Below are positions 63,942 through 64,000 of a DNA stretch of 64,000 nucleotides, piece by piece. A program made the translations under genes and the position numbers. The stretch comes from Palleronia sp. THAF1 (GTDB lineage Bacteria; Pseudomonadota; Alphaproteobacteria; Rhodobacterales; Rhodobacteraceae). Positions within the stretch are counted from its first letter, which is position 1. Each line of letters begins with the position of its first letter. Under the pieces are notes generated by a model. The model did not search any database. It saw only the letters and a list, made by a program, of their open reading frames with translations, and was not told the origin of the DNA. Location: positions 1,407,001 through 1,471,000 of the forward strand of contig NZ_CP045420.1 in NCBI RefSeq assembly GCF_009363795.1. The letters run 5' to 3'.

Positions 63942-63973
63942 CGGTCGTACTTTTCATCAGGAGAAGGTTGCGG

Positions 63974-64000
63974 CTAGATGCGCTGTCCCTCGATCACCCA
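63974..64000 (-). CDS. C-terminal end of an upstream gene, cut by the window edge
   Basis: The last 27 bases read WVIEGQRI then TAG on the minus strand, in the direction of the galactonate operon. It probably is the end of the preceding gene, but eight residues are too few to identify it. Confidence 0.35.
   Translation of the reverse strand, partial: WVIEGQRI

Overview
The window looks like chromosome of a Rhodobacteraceae (Roseobacter-type alphaproteobacterium). The DNA is GC-rich, and many gene families and pairings are typical of Rhodobacterales: a ChpT phosphotransferase next to a DUF3553 gene, DUF6477 and DUF6456 proteins, the ornithine-lipid pair olsBA, CcmI-RuvX-DUF1289, aroB-aroK-small membrane protein-xerD, and an L21 ribosomal protein with a long C-terminal extension. 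This is inferred from protein families; no 16S gene is present.

Layout. 1-4.3 kb: end of a sodium/solute symporter, a dienelactone-hydrolase-like protein, a small stress-type cluster with a host-attachment-family protein, and Fe/Mn superoxide dismutase. 4.4-10.1 kb: heterotetrameric sarcosine oxidase (soxB, a small membrane protein, soxD, soxA, soxG). 10.2-25.8 kb: housekeeping genes (ccmI, ruvX, lipA, a GAF sensor kinase, guaA, ssb, aroB, aroK, xerD) and a non-pyrrolysine MttB-family methyltransferase. 25.8-34.4 kb: CorC/HlyC-type protein, GDPD, a divergent ThiE-like protein, trmJ, ctaA, an M32 carboxypeptidase, olsBA and chpT. 34.4-41.1 kb: proA, proB, obgE, a GNAT, a LysE exporter, rpmA, rplU and a DUF2059 protein.

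41.2-45.6 kb is a decayed integrative element in the 3' end of tRNA-Ser(CGA). An 18-bp direct repeat flanks it, and three-copy GGGTTACA-type repeats with a 12-bp period lie just inside both ends. Its integrase has an in-frame amber codon and has lost its catalytic half at an IS5-family insertion. The rest is a thermonuclease remnant, another broken ORF, a tiny TadE-like prepilin gene overlapping a second small ORF, an IS3-family remnant and an apparently intact two-frame IS5/IS427-type element.

45.6-55.4 kb: dihydropyrimidine dehydrogenase (preT-preA), a thioesterase, an enoyl-CoA hydratase, a haloacid-dehalogenase-type protein, dusA and the cyoABCD quinol oxidase operon. 55.5-64 kb: a three-subunit molybdenum aldehyde oxidoreductase (PaoABC type) with a Tat-exported iron-sulfur subunit, then a beta-galactoside/galactonate operon (GH42 beta-galactosidase, dgoA, dgoK, SDR dehydrogenase) that runs off the right edge.

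Functional links. The MttB-family protein and sarcosine oxidase would fit the two ends of glycine betaine demethylation. GH42, DgoK and DgoA fit a De Ley-Doudoroff route from beta-galactosides to pyruvate and glyceraldehyde 3-phosphate. CtaA, CcmI and CyoABCD belong to respiratory chain assembly. No complete novel defence or secretion system was found; the most unusual material is the degraded tRNA-Ser element and several small uncharacterised genes.
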